NCBI GenBank assembly: GCA_034432635.1
Contig: DAOUBK010000101.1
Span: 1 to 64,000, forward strand
Source: Roseiflexus sp034432635
Lineage (GTDB): Bacteria > Chloroflexota > Chloroflexia > Chloroflexales > Roseiflexaceae
DNA length: 64,000 bases
Reading direction: 5' to 3'
Made by a program: the position numbers and the translations under genes. Of the stretch, positions 26,675 to 35,738 are shown piece by piece. The first letter of the stretch is position 1; the number at the start of each line of letters is the position of its first letter. A model generated the notes under the pieces. The model had not been told where the DNA came from. It ran no database searches and saw nothing but the letters and a program-made list of their open reading frames with translations.

Positions 26675-26696
26675 ATGTCGGGTATAATCCCGACAT
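26675..26696. promoter_or_regulatory. Perfect palindrome with a TATAAT loop at the start of the glycosyltransferase trio
   Basis: Arms ATGTCGGG (26675-26682) and CCCGACAT (26689-26696) are exact reverse complements around TATAAT (26683-26688). CTGACA at 26658-26663 could be a -35 with a long 19-bp spacer. The ATG of the next gene follows at 26699, so a transcript from this -10 would be nearly leaderless. The palindrome could be an operator, or a hairpin ending the kinase transcript. Confidence 0.5.
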
Positions 26697-26698
26697 CT

Positions 26699-29077
26699 AT
26701 GATCCGTTGGTTGCAACATCATTCAACCTGGCGCCCCGGTGCGCACCTGCCGCTCCTGACTGTGCTGGCGGTGTCCGCGCTCTTCCGGGTTGCATTGTGG
26801 GATGCGCTGCCCCGCCAGGGTCTCGTCTCCGATGAGGGTGAATACCTGTCTGCCGCCTGGTGGCTGGCGCACGGGCGCGGTTTCGACTGGCATCAGGAGT
26901 ATCTGTGGACACGAGCGCCGCTCTATCCCTTATTTCTGGCGGCGCATCTCCGTTTTTTGGGCGACGACCTCAGATCAATCATGGTCACCCAGACTGCGCT
27001 GAGCCTGGTGATCATTGTTCTGATCTATGCGCTGACCCGCACACTTGCACCACCCGATCTGAAAGCAGCACCGACGCTGGCGGCTGCACTAACCGGCATC
27101 TTCATGCCGTTCGCTGTATACCCGCACCTGTTCCTCTCCGAAACCCTGTATATCACGCTGGTGTGCGGCGCCATCCTGGCGCTGGTTGCAGTCCGCCCCG
27201 GCAATGTCCGTTCATCGACCGAGACCGATCCATCCAATCGGACTGATCGAACGCCGCCGTCACGCCGTCGATTGATCACTGCTGGCGTGCTCTTCGGACT
27301 GGCAACGCTAACCCGCAGCCAGACCCTCCTGTTTCTGCCGGTAATCGCCGCGTGGCTGGCGTATACCGGGCGATACGTTCTACGCCACGCACTGTTGCAG
27401 GCGCTCCTGTTCCTATCCATTGCCGTCCTCGTTATTGCGCCGTGGACGGTCTACAACTCGCGGATCTACGGCGGGTTGATCCTGGTCGATACCAGCGGCG
27501 CCTTTAACCTGCTCCTGGGCGCATGGTCGGCTCACGATGGCACACGACGCGACGCTCCTACGCGCGATTTTGTGCTGGCGATGTTTCCCAACCCGCGCGT
27601 GACAGCACCATCCGACACCTGTCTGCCGCACCCCAGTGTGCAACCAGACCAGGCAGCGCGTCAGACGGCGATGATTCGTGAGGGGTTGTGCCTGATCATC
27701 GACCGTCCGCTGGCATTTATCCACAAGTCGCTGGTCGAGTTCATCGATCTGTTCCGCATCAATTACACCGGCGCCGAGCGTTTGACCGACGGATTCTCGA
27801 CCGGACGACTGCCAGTTTGGTATGTGGTGCTGCTTTTTCTGCTCGAGGATACACTGTATGTCTGCGCTCTTCTGCCTGGCGTTATCGGATGGACGGTGAT
27901 GCGCCACTGCTCACCGAAACCTGATGCGGTCGCACTGGTCGGTCTTTGGCTCCTCTTCAACATCGCCCTGGCGCCGCTGCTGTTCGCCATCAACCGCTTC
28001 CGTCTGCCGCTTATGCCGCTCCTCTTCATACTTGCGGCAGTGACGATCACCACGCTGCTGCGGAGTCGCGCCTGCCTGGACAGTGTGCTACGCAGGCGCT
28101 ACGGTATTGCCTGTGGTGTGCTTGCCGGATTACTGACGCTCGTTGCTGCTGCGCCGTATGCCTATCTGGAACCACGACCGCAGGATAGCGACTCACAGTG
28201 GGCGTCGTACCTCGGACCATATCCATCGAGTCTGGCGATCACCGGCATTGCGATTGTGGCACGTCCACGCGCACTCGACGATGCGCGTTTCCTGGCAGCG
28301 TTGCAAACCGGCAATATCGCCGCTGCCGAAACAATACTGCACACCGGCACACCCGGGCGCGACACTGCACGGTTAGGTGCAGCCCTGATCGCCGCCCATC
28401 AGGGGCGATACCATGAGGCACTGAATCTGCTCCCACCAGCCGATGTTCTTGCTGCCACGGGCGATGTACCGGGGAGCGTCCTGCGCGGCGATCTGTTGCG
28501 CAGCATCGGCGATGAGTCTGGCGCACGCGCTGCTTTTACACCGCGCTATGTCGATGCTGCCAACCCCGTTGAGTGGGCGTGGAACTGGCTGCGACCGGCG
28601 CCAACCCGCACCATCGACCTGGGCGGCAACCTCGATCTGGGGTATATCCACGGATGTTACCCTGGTGAAGGTGATGCAGCGACCCGCACAACCTATCGCT
28701 GGTGCACCAATGGAGCGCGCCTGCGCTTTCCGGGCGCCGGGCGCGCACACCCGCAACGCCTTGTGTTTATCGTCGATGGACGTGGATGGTCTCCCGATCT
28801 GCGTCCCGTTCCGCCGGTGCGCATCCTGCTTGACGGGCAGATCATCGGCACATTTCCACCGGATGGCGAAGATGGACGTACATTCGAGGTTATACTCCCG
28901 CCGATGCCGGAAGGCGCCGATGTTGTCATCGAACTACGCGGTCCCACATTCGTTCCCGATGCAGCGCGGTATCTGAGTCAGCAGGGAGAAGCGGCTGTAG
29001 GACAGGTGCATCGGTTGATGGTGCGTCTTGATCGGGTTGCGATTGTTGAGGACTGGGAACCGAGAACCGAGAACTGA
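26699..29077 (+). CDS. GT-C membrane glycosyltransferase (GT39/ArnT-like), paralogue 1 of 3
   Basis: A protein of about 792 residues. The first extracytoplasmic loop has SDEGEYLSAAWWLAHGRGF with the acidic pair typical of catalytic residues in GT39/GT83 proteins; LWTRAPLYPLFLAA and FLSETLYITL follow. About ten helices occupy residues 15-485. The C-terminal third is soluble, with TPR-like helices and then a beta-rich domain that begins near LGGNLDLGYIHG. I prefer ATG 26699 to ATG 26675 because the latter lies inside the palindromic promoter. The stop TGA sits in a heptamer array. Substrate is probably a polyprenyl-phosphate sugar; the acceptor is unknown. Confidence 0.8.
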   Translation: MIRWLQHHSTWRPGAHLPLLTVLAVSALFRVALWDALPRQGLVSDEGEYLSAAWWLAHGRGFDWHQEYLWTRAPLYPLFLAAHLRFLGDDLRSIMVTQTALSLVIIVLIYALTRTLAPPDLKAAPTLAAALTGIFMPFAVYPHLFLSETLYITLVCGAILALVAVRPGNVRSSTETDPSNRTDRTPPSRRRLITAGVLFGLATLTRSQTLLFLPVIAAWLAYTGRYVLRHALLQALLFLSIAVLVIAPWTVYNSRIYGGLILVDTSGAFNLLLGAWSAHDGTRRDAPTRDFVLAMFPNPRVTAPSDTCLPHPSVQPDQAARQTAMIREGLCLIIDRPLAFIHKSLVEFIDLFRINYTGAERLTDGFSTGRLPVWYVVLLFLLEDTLYVCALLPGVIGWTVMRHCSPKPDAVALVGLWLLFNIALAPLLFAINRFRLPLMPLLFILAAVTITTLLRSRACLDSVLRRRYGIACGVLAGLLTLVAAAPYAYLEPRPQDSDSQWASYLGPYPSSLAITGIAIVARPRALDDARFLAALQTGNIAAAETILHTGTPGRDTARLGAALIAAHQGRYHEALNLLPPADVLAATGDVPGSVLRGDLLRSIGDESGARAAFTPRYVDAANPVEWAWNWLRPAPTRTIDLGGNLDLGYIHGCYPGEGDAATRTTYRWCTNGARLRFPGAGRAHPQRLVFIVDGRGWSPDLRPVPPVRILLDGQIIGTFPPDGEDGRTFEVILPPMPEGADVVIELRGPTFVPDAARYLSQQGEAAVGQVHRLMVRLDRVAIVEDWEPRTEN

Positions 29078-29079
29078 AG
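29052..29079 (+). repeat. Array of four ACYGRGA heptamers across a stop codon
   Basis: Units ACTGGGA, ACCGAGA, ACCGAGA and ACTGAAG follow each other in register. They encode the end of paralogue 1 (WEPRTEN) and include its TGA. The same family occurs at 57642-57681 and, shorter, at 19861-19875. Confidence 0.6.
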
Positions 29080-29096
29080 TCGGTTCATTATCAATT

Positions 29097-31160
29097 ATGA
29101 TGTCGCACGTCAGACGGATCACAACGGCATGCTCCTCGAACTATTCGCACGTCCTGGCGCTGATCGGGTTGACCGGTCTTGCGCTGGCGCTACGGTTGCT
29201 GGTGTGGCGCTGGCACGAACTGTACCCTCTGGGCGGTGATGAGCAGGAGTATCTGAATCAGGCGCTGACACTGCTGCGTACGCGGCAGTACGTGGAACTA
29301 CGCCTGATGCGTCCGCCGCTCTACGCTCTTTTCCTGGCGACATGCATCATCGCCTTCGATCTGCTGATCCAGAACCTGCGCCTGGTGCAGGCGATCATCA
29401 GTGCGCTGACGGTGATCCCACTCTACCTTCTGACCCTCCAGGTGTTCGGTCATCGCCGTGTGGCGCTGGTTGCCGGGTTGTTGATGGCGCTGAACTACAC
29501 CCTGGCGTTCACCGCTACCGAACTGTTGACCGAAACGCTCTTTCTGTTTGGGGCAACGATCATATTCTGGTTGCTGTTGCGGATCACGTCCCGATCAACC
29601 TGGCAAACCGTCTTTGCCAGTATCTGCCTGGGCGCACTGGCGCTCCTCCGGTCGGTCGCCATGCCGCTGCTGGTGCTGGGAGCGCTCTGGCTGCTGCTCA
29701 ACGCGGGCAAACGTACCGCGGCGATCTTCGTTCTCACCGCCGTGCTGGTCATCGCACCCTGGACGATACGGAACTACCTGACCTATCAGGCGCTGATCAT
29801 TGTCGATACCACCGGAGCGGAGAACCTCTGGCTCGACAACGATCCAGCCGGACGCGAGGCGGTCAAGCGTCAACTCTACGCTCTTGGCAATGATATGGCT
29901 GCACGTCAGCGTCTGGCAACCGAGCGCGGCATTGCGGTAATCCTTGCCCATCCCGATCACATCGCGGCGAAAGTCTGGCGTGAGGCGCGGCTCTTTACGG
30001 CGCTCCAGTTTTTCGACGATATGCGCAACCGTCCGGCAATATGGGTTCCGCCGCTCCAAGTGTGGCTACGACTGATCCTGGGAGATGGACTCTGGTTGAT
30101 CACCCTTCTTGGCGGCGCTGCCGGACTCTGGCTTGCACCGGCTCGTCGCTGGACGGTCATGCTCGCCGCGCCGTGGACCCTCTACATGGTACTGACCACC
30201 CTTATCTACCACGTCGAGGCGCGCTATCGGCTCCCCCTCTACCCGACGCTTATTCCCTGCGCTGCCTGGGCGATCGTGCGCCTGAGCGTGTGGCGACTGC
30301 CGACGACCCGCCAAATACCGGCGCTAAGCGCTGCCGCAATCACGTGCACGGGTCTAATCGCCCTTCTGCTCGCACATCGTCCGTACCCGGCAGAAACAAT
30401 GATGCTGGCGCAAAAGCACGCCTGTCTCTGGCAGGCAGAACGCGCGCTCACACAGGGCAATCTCGTGATTGCACGCAATGCCGCAGAAACCGCGCTACAC
30501 CTCGATCCACGCTCTGCCCTGGCACGCGTCGCTCTGGCGCGTGTCGCTCTGCTGAACGACGACACCGATACCGCACTCGCATACCTGAACACAGCCCTGA
30601 CCGCTATCCCCGATCATCCCTATGCCCACCTCTTGCGTGGCGCCGTCCATCGCCTCAAAGGCAACCAGCGCGCCGCCCGGAGCGATCTGCGCTACGAGAC
30701 GGCATCGCTCGAAGACCTGCAACGCTGGGCATGGACTGTCTTCCGTCCTGTGGCACCACCACAGGAATATCTGGATGTCGGTGACCTCGACCTAGGGTAC
30801 GTGCGCGGGTTTCATCCACCGGAAAGCGGCTTTCGCTGGACGACCGACAATGCCGAGATGATGCTGGCAGCGCGTTCCGACGGCATCCTCACGCTGCGTA
30901 TCAGCGGCGACCGGTTGCCTGGCGCACCATCCCCGGAGATTGCGGTCAGGATCGACGGCATCGACACCATTCGCATGACCGTTCCAGACGGCTGGCATAC
31001 CGTACAATTACCGCTGCCGCCCGGCGTTACCGACGATGAACAGATACTGGTCAGCATTCAGAGCACCACCTATCGCCCCCGAAGCATCGACCGGGCGAGT
31101 CCCGATAACCGTCCGCTCGGGGTCGCCATTGACGAAGCAAGGGTCGTGTATGCACCCTGA
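29097..31160 (+). CDS. GT-C membrane glycosyltransferase (GT39/ArnT-like), paralogue 2 of 3
   Basis: A protein of about 687 residues with the same plan as its neighbours. GGDEQEYLNQALTLLRTRQY is the first-loop acidic motif, with MRPPLYALFLAT and FTATELLTETLFLFG following, and helices to about residue 430. A short TPR pair (LHLDPRSALARVALARVAL) then leads to a beta-rich domain starting VGDLDLGYVRGFHPPES. Two adjacent ATG codons (29097, 29100) could start it; an upstream in-frame start at 29028 would overlap paralogue 1. The spacing of about 20 bp indicates one transcript with paralogues 1 and 3. Confidence 0.8.
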   Translation: MMSHVRRITTACSSNYSHVLALIGLTGLALALRLLVWRWHELYPLGGDEQEYLNQALTLLRTRQYVELRLMRPPLYALFLATCIIAFDLLIQNLRLVQAIISALTVIPLYLLTLQVFGHRRVALVAGLLMALNYTLAFTATELLTETLFLFGATIIFWLLLRITSRSTWQTVFASICLGALALLRSVAMPLLVLGALWLLLNAGKRTAAIFVLTAVLVIAPWTIRNYLTYQALIIVDTTGAENLWLDNDPAGREAVKRQLYALGNDMAARQRLATERGIAVILAHPDHIAAKVWREARLFTALQFFDDMRNRPAIWVPPLQVWLRLILGDGLWLITLLGGAAGLWLAPARRWTVMLAAPWTLYMVLTTLIYHVEARYRLPLYPTLIPCAAWAIVRLSVWRLPTTRQIPALSAAAITCTGLIALLLAHRPYPAETMMLAQKHACLWQAERALTQGNLVIARNAAETALHLDPRSALARVALARVALLNDDTDTALAYLNTALTAIPDHPYAHLLRGAVHRLKGNQRAARSDLRYETASLEDLQRWAWTVFRPVAPPQEYLDVGDLDLGYVRGFHPPESGFRWTTDNAEMMLAARSDGILTLRISGDRLPGAPSPEIAVRIDGIDTIRMTVPDGWHTVQLPLPPGVTDDEQILVSIQSTTYRPRSIDRASPDNRPLGVAIDEARVVYAP

Positions 31161-31184
31161 CAATCTGATTGAGGTTCCAGTTCC

Positions 31185-33359
31185 ATGACCTATCCGCAGG
31201 CGCGTATCTTCCTGGTATTCATCCTCGCATTCGCGCTGGGGTTACGCCTGCTCCTCTGGTCTCAGCCACTCCACGAGCCGGCGAACGACGAGGTTGAATA
31301 TATCACCGTTGCGCGCGACCTGCTGGAAGGGCGCGGATGGTCGTTCTACGATCAGTACCACTGGTTGCGCGCTCCTCTCTACCCGCTGTTTCTGGCAGCT
31401 TCGTGGCGGCTTGCAGGCGACGATGGCTGGCCCTATGCCAAACGTGCATTGCATCTGGCGGCACTGCCCAACATTCTGCTGAGCGTCGTGAGTGTGTATC
31501 TCTCGTATGCGCTGACGATGCGACTGGTGAATCACCGGCGGGTAGCATTGCTGGCAGCGTTGATCACCGCCATCCTCTGGACGAACGCCACATTTGCCAG
31601 TCTGTACATGTCCGAGACGCTCTTTACCGTGCTGTTTCAGATCGGACTGCTGATGCTCATCCACGCAGCGGATCAACAACCGGCCTCACGGCGTCGGTTG
31701 CTGATCATTGTGGCGGGAGCAGCACTGGGTCTCGCCGCGCTGACCCGGTCGCTGGCACTCCTGTTTCTTCCGATTGCGGCGTGCTGGCTGGTGTTCCAGG
31801 TGGTGCGGCAGACCCCATTCGCCAGCACACACCGGTTGACAGCGCCACTGCTGACCGCAATCCTCTTTCTGCTGAGCGCGGGGACGGTCATTGCACCGTG
31901 GACGATCCGCAATTATCAGGCATACGGCGGGTTCATCCTGATCGAAACCGGGCTATCGTACAACCTATGGGTCTTCAACGAACCACGCGAAGATCGCGAC
32001 ACGATCCATCGGATACTCGAAGGTATCAGCAATCCGGTCGAGCGGTCGAACTACGCGACTGCACGCGGGTTGGAGCGTCTGCGGGAAGACCCGGCGATCA
32101 TCATGCGGAAACTCTGGCCCAACTGGGTCTTTCTGGCGCGTGTCAAGCCGATCCAGGATCGTTTTCTGATGGAACATTATGTCGCCGACGTTGATCTGCC
32201 GCTGTTCGTTGCTGCGCTGATCTTCGACGATCTGCTGTACGTCCTGATCGCCACCAGTGCCATCATCGGTCTGGCACACGCAGTGCGCATACGCGAAATA
32301 CCATCCGGTCCACCGTTCCACCTGTCCTGTCATTTGCCAGTCGCGCCGGCTACACTCTGCCTGCTCTGGATCGGCTATGCGATTGCAACAATGCTCCTCA
32401 CCCACGGCGAGGCGCGCTACCGGCACTTCCTCTTTCCGACACTCATCCCATACGCGGCATGGACGTTCACCATGCTGACGCAGCGCATCGCATGTTTTGA
32501 GCGCCGGCGCCTGCCGATCATCGCTCTGCTGACATGCATCTTTCTGTGGACGGTGCTGACCGCCTACCCGTGGGCATGGGCTGGCGAAAACCTGGCGCGT
32601 GGCAGTCGCGTGCTGGTTGGCGACGTATGGATGGCATTGGGTGCGCCAGATCGCGCGGCGCGCGCCTACCTGAGCGCACTGAGTGTCAAAGCGACTCCCG
32701 ATGGCTGGTTACGGCTAGGAAAAGCGCATCTGGCGCGCGGCGAGATTGCACAGGCACGGGTTGCGTACCGCGCAGCATGGGACGCGAGCCGGGCATACTT
32801 TATTGCCAGCGCTTACCTCGGCGATCTGGAACGTTCGCTTGGAAATCTGGATGAAGCACGACGCGCATTTGTCGGGTATTACGCCGACGAACAGCGCGTC
32901 ACCGACTGGTCGTGGCGTGTACTGGGAAGCGATCCGCCGTCATCGCTGGAGGTTGGCGACGGACTCGACTTCGGGTATGTTGGCGGTGTCTATCCGGCTG
33001 AAGAGGTTCAAGGTGTGCGGATGCGCTGGAGTGCGGGGCGCGCACTGCTGCGACTCGCCAGCCCGGCAACGAACACGCCGGCGCTGCTCACCCTGCGCCT
33101 GGCAGCACCGCACCCGGATCGACCTGTGGTTCCTGCTCGTATTTGCGTCAATGGAACCTGTCGCAGTATTCCCCTGAGCGCCGACTGGCGCACCTGCACG
33201 TTCGTTTTCGACATCCGCGACCAGCCGACGTTGACAGTAGAGGTGCATACGCCAACGTTCATCGCGGCTGACGGGCGACGTCTGGGGGTGCTGATCGACC
33301 GTGCGTATGTGACGCCACTGACACACGGCGGTGCAAACAATATAGACAAAGCACACTGA
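31185..33359 (+). CDS. GT-C membrane glycosyltransferase (GT39/ArnT-like), paralogue 3 of 3
   Basis: A protein of 724 residues, again with an acidic first-loop motif (ANDEVEYITVARDLLEGRGW), LRAPLYPLFLAAS and ASLYMSETLFTVL, and about ten helices. The tail has TPR-like helices (DGWLRLGKAHLARGEIAQA) and then the shared beta-rich domain (VGDGLDFGYVGGVYPAEE). The domain contains two Cys (CVNGTCRS) that could form a disulfide outside the membrane. It begins 24 bp after paralogue 2. Three diverged copies in tandem suggest that they act on different sugars or in sequence on one glycan. Confidence 0.8.
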   Translation: MTYPQARIFLVFILAFALGLRLLLWSQPLHEPANDEVEYITVARDLLEGRGWSFYDQYHWLRAPLYPLFLAASWRLAGDDGWPYAKRALHLAALPNILLSVVSVYLSYALTMRLVNHRRVALLAALITAILWTNATFASLYMSETLFTVLFQIGLLMLIHAADQQPASRRRLLIIVAGAALGLAALTRSLALLFLPIAACWLVFQVVRQTPFASTHRLTAPLLTAILFLLSAGTVIAPWTIRNYQAYGGFILIETGLSYNLWVFNEPREDRDTIHRILEGISNPVERSNYATARGLERLREDPAIIMRKLWPNWVFLARVKPIQDRFLMEHYVADVDLPLFVAALIFDDLLYVLIATSAIIGLAHAVRIREIPSGPPFHLSCHLPVAPATLCLLWIGYAIATMLLTHGEARYRHFLFPTLIPYAAWTFTMLTQRIACFERRRLPIIALLTCIFLWTVLTAYPWAWAGENLARGSRVLVGDVWMALGAPDRAARAYLSALSVKATPDGWLRLGKAHLARGEIAQARVAYRAAWDASRAYFIASAYLGDLERSLGNLDEARRAFVGYYADEQRVTDWSWRVLGSDPPSSLEVGDGLDFGYVGGVYPAEEVQGVRMRWSAGRALLRLASPATNTPALLTLRLAAPHPDRPVVPARICVNGTCRSIPLSADWRTCTFVFDIRDQPTLTVEVHTPTFIAADGRRLGVLIDRAYVTPLTHGGANNIDKAH

Positions 33360-33410
33360 AGACCGGCTTTGCACCCGGCATGTATGGCGCTTTTCACGCC
33401 TCTTCGGACG

Positions 33411-34100
33411 TTAGAATCGTTCTCCGCGCACCGGAATGATGTAGCTGCGGATTAACGCGAGCGCACTTTCGCTCATCTTATCGATATGCTCGCGCATCAA
33501 GTCGCGAGCAGCCTGACTATCGCCGGCTGCAATCGCCCGAGCCACAGCGACATGCTCATGGGTACAGTCCAGGAGACGCTCCGGGCGGGTGCCAGAGTTG
33601 ATGGTCACGCGATGCAACCGACGCCGCACGTCCCGAATAGACTGACTCAGCAACCGATTACCTGACGCTGTCAGGACAATATCGTGCCACACTCTATCAA
33701 CACTCGACCACTCCTCAACATCGTGGCGCTCAGCAGCAGCCAGGAGTGCTGTTGAGACCTCCACCAGTTGCTGAGCCTGCTCTGAAGTGCGACGCAATGC
33801 TGCCAGTTCGGCTGCGTGTGAGTCCATCAACCGCAGCAACTCCAGCATGTCTTCCACTTCCTTGATCGTCAACTCAGCAACAACAAGACCGCGACCTGGA
33901 ACATTCCGGATAATGCCTTCCTGCTCCAGCCGGCGCAGGGCTTCGCGTACTGGTGTGCGGCTGATTGCCAGCCACTTCGCCAGCCGATCTTGTGTCAAAG
34001 ACTCACCTGGCTTCAACTCAAGGTTAGCGATTGCCCGTGAAATCGCGAAGTAAGCTTTATCGGTGAGCGAATATGCGTCGCCGTTCAACTCAGATCCCAT
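33411..34100 (-). CDS. GntR family transcriptional regulator, FadR/FCD subfamily
   Basis: A regulator of 229 residues. The N-terminal winged helix-turn-helix includes LTQDRLAKWLAISRTPVREALRRL. The C-terminal FCD ligand domain has the metal-site pattern: Asp/His in DRVWHDIVL, His in HEHVAVARAI and His in MREHIDKM. FCD regulators normally bind small organic acids or sugar acids and dissociate from their operators. It lies at the distal end of the ABC transporter operon and is the best candidate to bind the two TGGATAC-N6-GTATCCA sites near 41.7-41.9 kb. That link is inference. Confidence 0.9.
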   Translation of the reverse strand: MGSELNGDAYSLTDKAYFAISRAIANLELKPGESLTQDRLAKWLAISRTPVREALRRLEQEGIIRNVPGRGLVVAELTIKEVEDMLELLRLMDSHAAELAALRRTSEQAQQLVEVSTALLAAAERHDVEEWSSVDRVWHDIVLTASGNRLLSQSIRDVRRRLHRVTINSGTRPERLLDCTHEHVAVARAIAAGDSQAARDLMREHIDKMSESALALIRSYIIPVRGERF

Positions 34101-34144
34101 ATTATCTGCTCTACCTGTCTACATATTTTCTATTTAGGGGCGCA

Positions 34145-34165
34145 TGCGAGCCTGAGACGCTCGCA
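34145..34165. other. Hairpin between the cupin and GntR genes
   Basis: TGCGAGC (34145-34151) and GCTCGCA (34159-34165) form a 7-bp stem with a 7-nt loop. It lies in a 210-bp intergenic space (34101-34310) in which I see no gene. It may reduce read-through from the catabolic operon into the regulator gene. Confidence 0.4.
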
Positions 34166-34310
34166 AATGCCACTTTTTGCCCTGTGGATATGCACATATT
34201 ATCATCTGGCGTGCATGCATGAGATACACACACGAGAACTCTTTCTCCTCGAAGGTGCTCAGCGCCTTTTCGTCTCTGTGACATGTTGCATCATCTCGAG
34301 GTTCTGCACC

Positions 34311-34727
34311 TTACGCAGGAAGCGTACCCGACGGCAATACCTGACAGCCAGGCAACTCCCGCAACAATCGTTCCGGACCGGCAGGGGCATACACAACCAG
34401 CAGGCGTAACGGCTCCCATCCGGTATTGACCGTCGAATGATACACATCCGCAGGAATGAAAATTGCTGCACCGGGACGAATCTGGATCGGCGGATGATCA
34501 TCGATCATCTGTTCCCCCTCACCGGACACGACAAAGATGATCTCTTCGACACCGGGATGGTTGTGGCGGGCATGACCTTTGCCCGGCGCCAGAATCACCA
34601 TGCCAAAGCTGAAACGCTGTGCGCCAGTCACTACCGGCTCGCTTAGAAACTTGAGCGTACCCCAGTCAAACACGAGCGATTCGACATCGTTGCCATAGAC
34701 GATGCAGCCTCGACCCACCTGCTGCAT
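34311..34727 (-). CDS. Small cupin-domain protein
   Basis: A single-domain beta-barrel of 138 residues. Cupin motif 1 is GHARHNHPGVEEIIFVVSGEG (His-x-His with Glu) and motif 2 contains PADVYHSTVNTG with a third His, so a metal site is likely. Such proteins act as sugar isomerases, dioxygenases or ligand sensors; nothing here decides which. The start at 34727 has AAGGAG 9 nt upstream and excludes a longer open frame. It follows the epimerase-like gene by about 55 bp in the same operon. Confidence 0.83.
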   Translation of the reverse strand: MQQVGRGCIVYGNDVESLVFDWGTLKFLSEPVVTGAQRFSFGMVILAPGKGHARHNHPGVEEIIFVVSGEGEQMIDDHPPIQIRPGAAIFIPADVYHSTVNTGWEPLRLLVVYAPAGPERLLRELPGCQVLPSGTLPA

Positions 34728-34782
34728 AGCCGCACTCCTTGCAGATTGAAAGGACGATGGGCGCCAGATTCGGTTTGCCCTC

Positions 34783-35631
34783 CTACGCCAGCAGTTGCCG
34801 TAAAAATGCCAGCCCTTCCTGCGCAAGCACATCCTGGCTGGGTGCGAGTGGACGCCAGATCGCGGCAGCACGCGCAATCGTCTTGACCAAGTTTGTAAAC
34901 GATTCGATGACGACTGCACCATCATAGCCAATGTCACGTAGTCCAGCCGCAACCTCCTGCCACGGAACATGTCCTGCGCCTGGCGTGCCACGGTCATTCT
35001 CAGATGCGTGCACGTGGCGCAGGCGCGAACCAGCAGAACGAATAGCATCACGCACCGATGTTTCCTCGATGTTCATGTGAAACGTATCGAGCATGATCTG
35101 ACAGGACGGATGAGCGACCCGATCAACAATGGCCATTGCCTGCGATGCAAGATTGATGAAGCTCGTTTCGAAGCGGTTGAGTGGCTCAATTGCCAGGGTC
35201 ACGCCGCGTTCACCAGCGTAAGACGCCAGATGGTACAACTGGTCGACCAGCAGACCGGTATCGTGCTCACGTTCCTCGGCGGTCATCTGCCAGGTGCGTC
35301 CAACCGCCGAATACAGCGGACCCATCAGGATCGGCGCGCCCATCGTCGATGCAGCATCGATGCAATGACGTACATATGCCACACCATTCGCGCGAATGGA
35401 CTCGTCTGGATGGATAAGATCGCGATCAGCGCTGATGACAGCTGCAACACTGACTCCCAGTCCGTGCTCCCGTGCCAGTGCCCCGGCACGAGCATAGTCG
35501 AAGCCATCGGGAAACTCGATAGGGAATTCAATCCAATCGAAACCCATTGCTGCGACGTGCGGCACCAGCCGCATCACATCTGCATCCGTCAGTGGCGATA
35601 CCCAGACCCACGTATTTACACCGAAGCGCAT
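34783..35631 (-). CDS. Ketose 3-epimerase-like sugar isomerase (xylose isomerase-type TIM barrel)
   Basis: A protein of 282 residues close in motif to D-tagatose/D-psicose 3-epimerases. The four metal ligands are visible: Glu in LAIEPLNRFET, Asp in IMLDTFHMNIEE, His in LRHVHASENDRG, and Glu in AVVIESFT. The Arg of the ENDRG segment is a substrate-binding position. It should epimerise or isomerise a keto-sugar or keto-acid in the cytoplasm. A second family member on the opposite strand (44649-45548) shares the LNRFET and HMNxEE blocks. It lies downstream of the ABC ATPase genes. Confidence 0.86.
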   Translation of the reverse strand: MRFGVNTWVWVSPLTDADVMRLVPHVAAMGFDWIEFPIEFPDGFDYARAGALAREHGLGVSVAAVISADRDLIHPDESIRANGVAYVRHCIDAASTMGAPILMGPLYSAVGRTWQMTAEEREHDTGLLVDQLYHLASYAGERGVTLAIEPLNRFETSFINLASQAMAIVDRVAHPSCQIMLDTFHMNIEETSVRDAIRSAGSRLRHVHASENDRGTPGAGHVPWQEVAAGLRDIGYDGAVVIESFTNLVKTIARAAAIWRPLAPSQDVLAQEGLAFLRQLLA

Positions 35632-35677
35632 GATAGGACTCCACTAACGTATATCCAGACAGGAACCGGCAAAGACC

Positions 35678-35696
35678 GGCTGTATCTCAGACAGCC
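35678..35696. other. Small hairpin between epimerase and ABC ATPase genes
   Basis: GGCTGT (35678-35683) pairs with ACAGCC (35691-35696) around 7 nt. It lies in the 107-bp gap between two genes of the same operon. It could modestly attenuate the downstream epimerase, cupin and regulator genes. Confidence 0.3.
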
Positions 35697-35738
35697 AGAA
35701 TCGGCGATCGCACCCTTTGATGGACTATCTGCTATCCA

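Noticed and set aside
34183..34196. TGTGGATATGCACA upstream of the GntR gene as an autoregulatory site
   Set aside because: It shares only part of the TGGATAC arm, has two mismatches as a palindrome and no promoter could be aligned with it.
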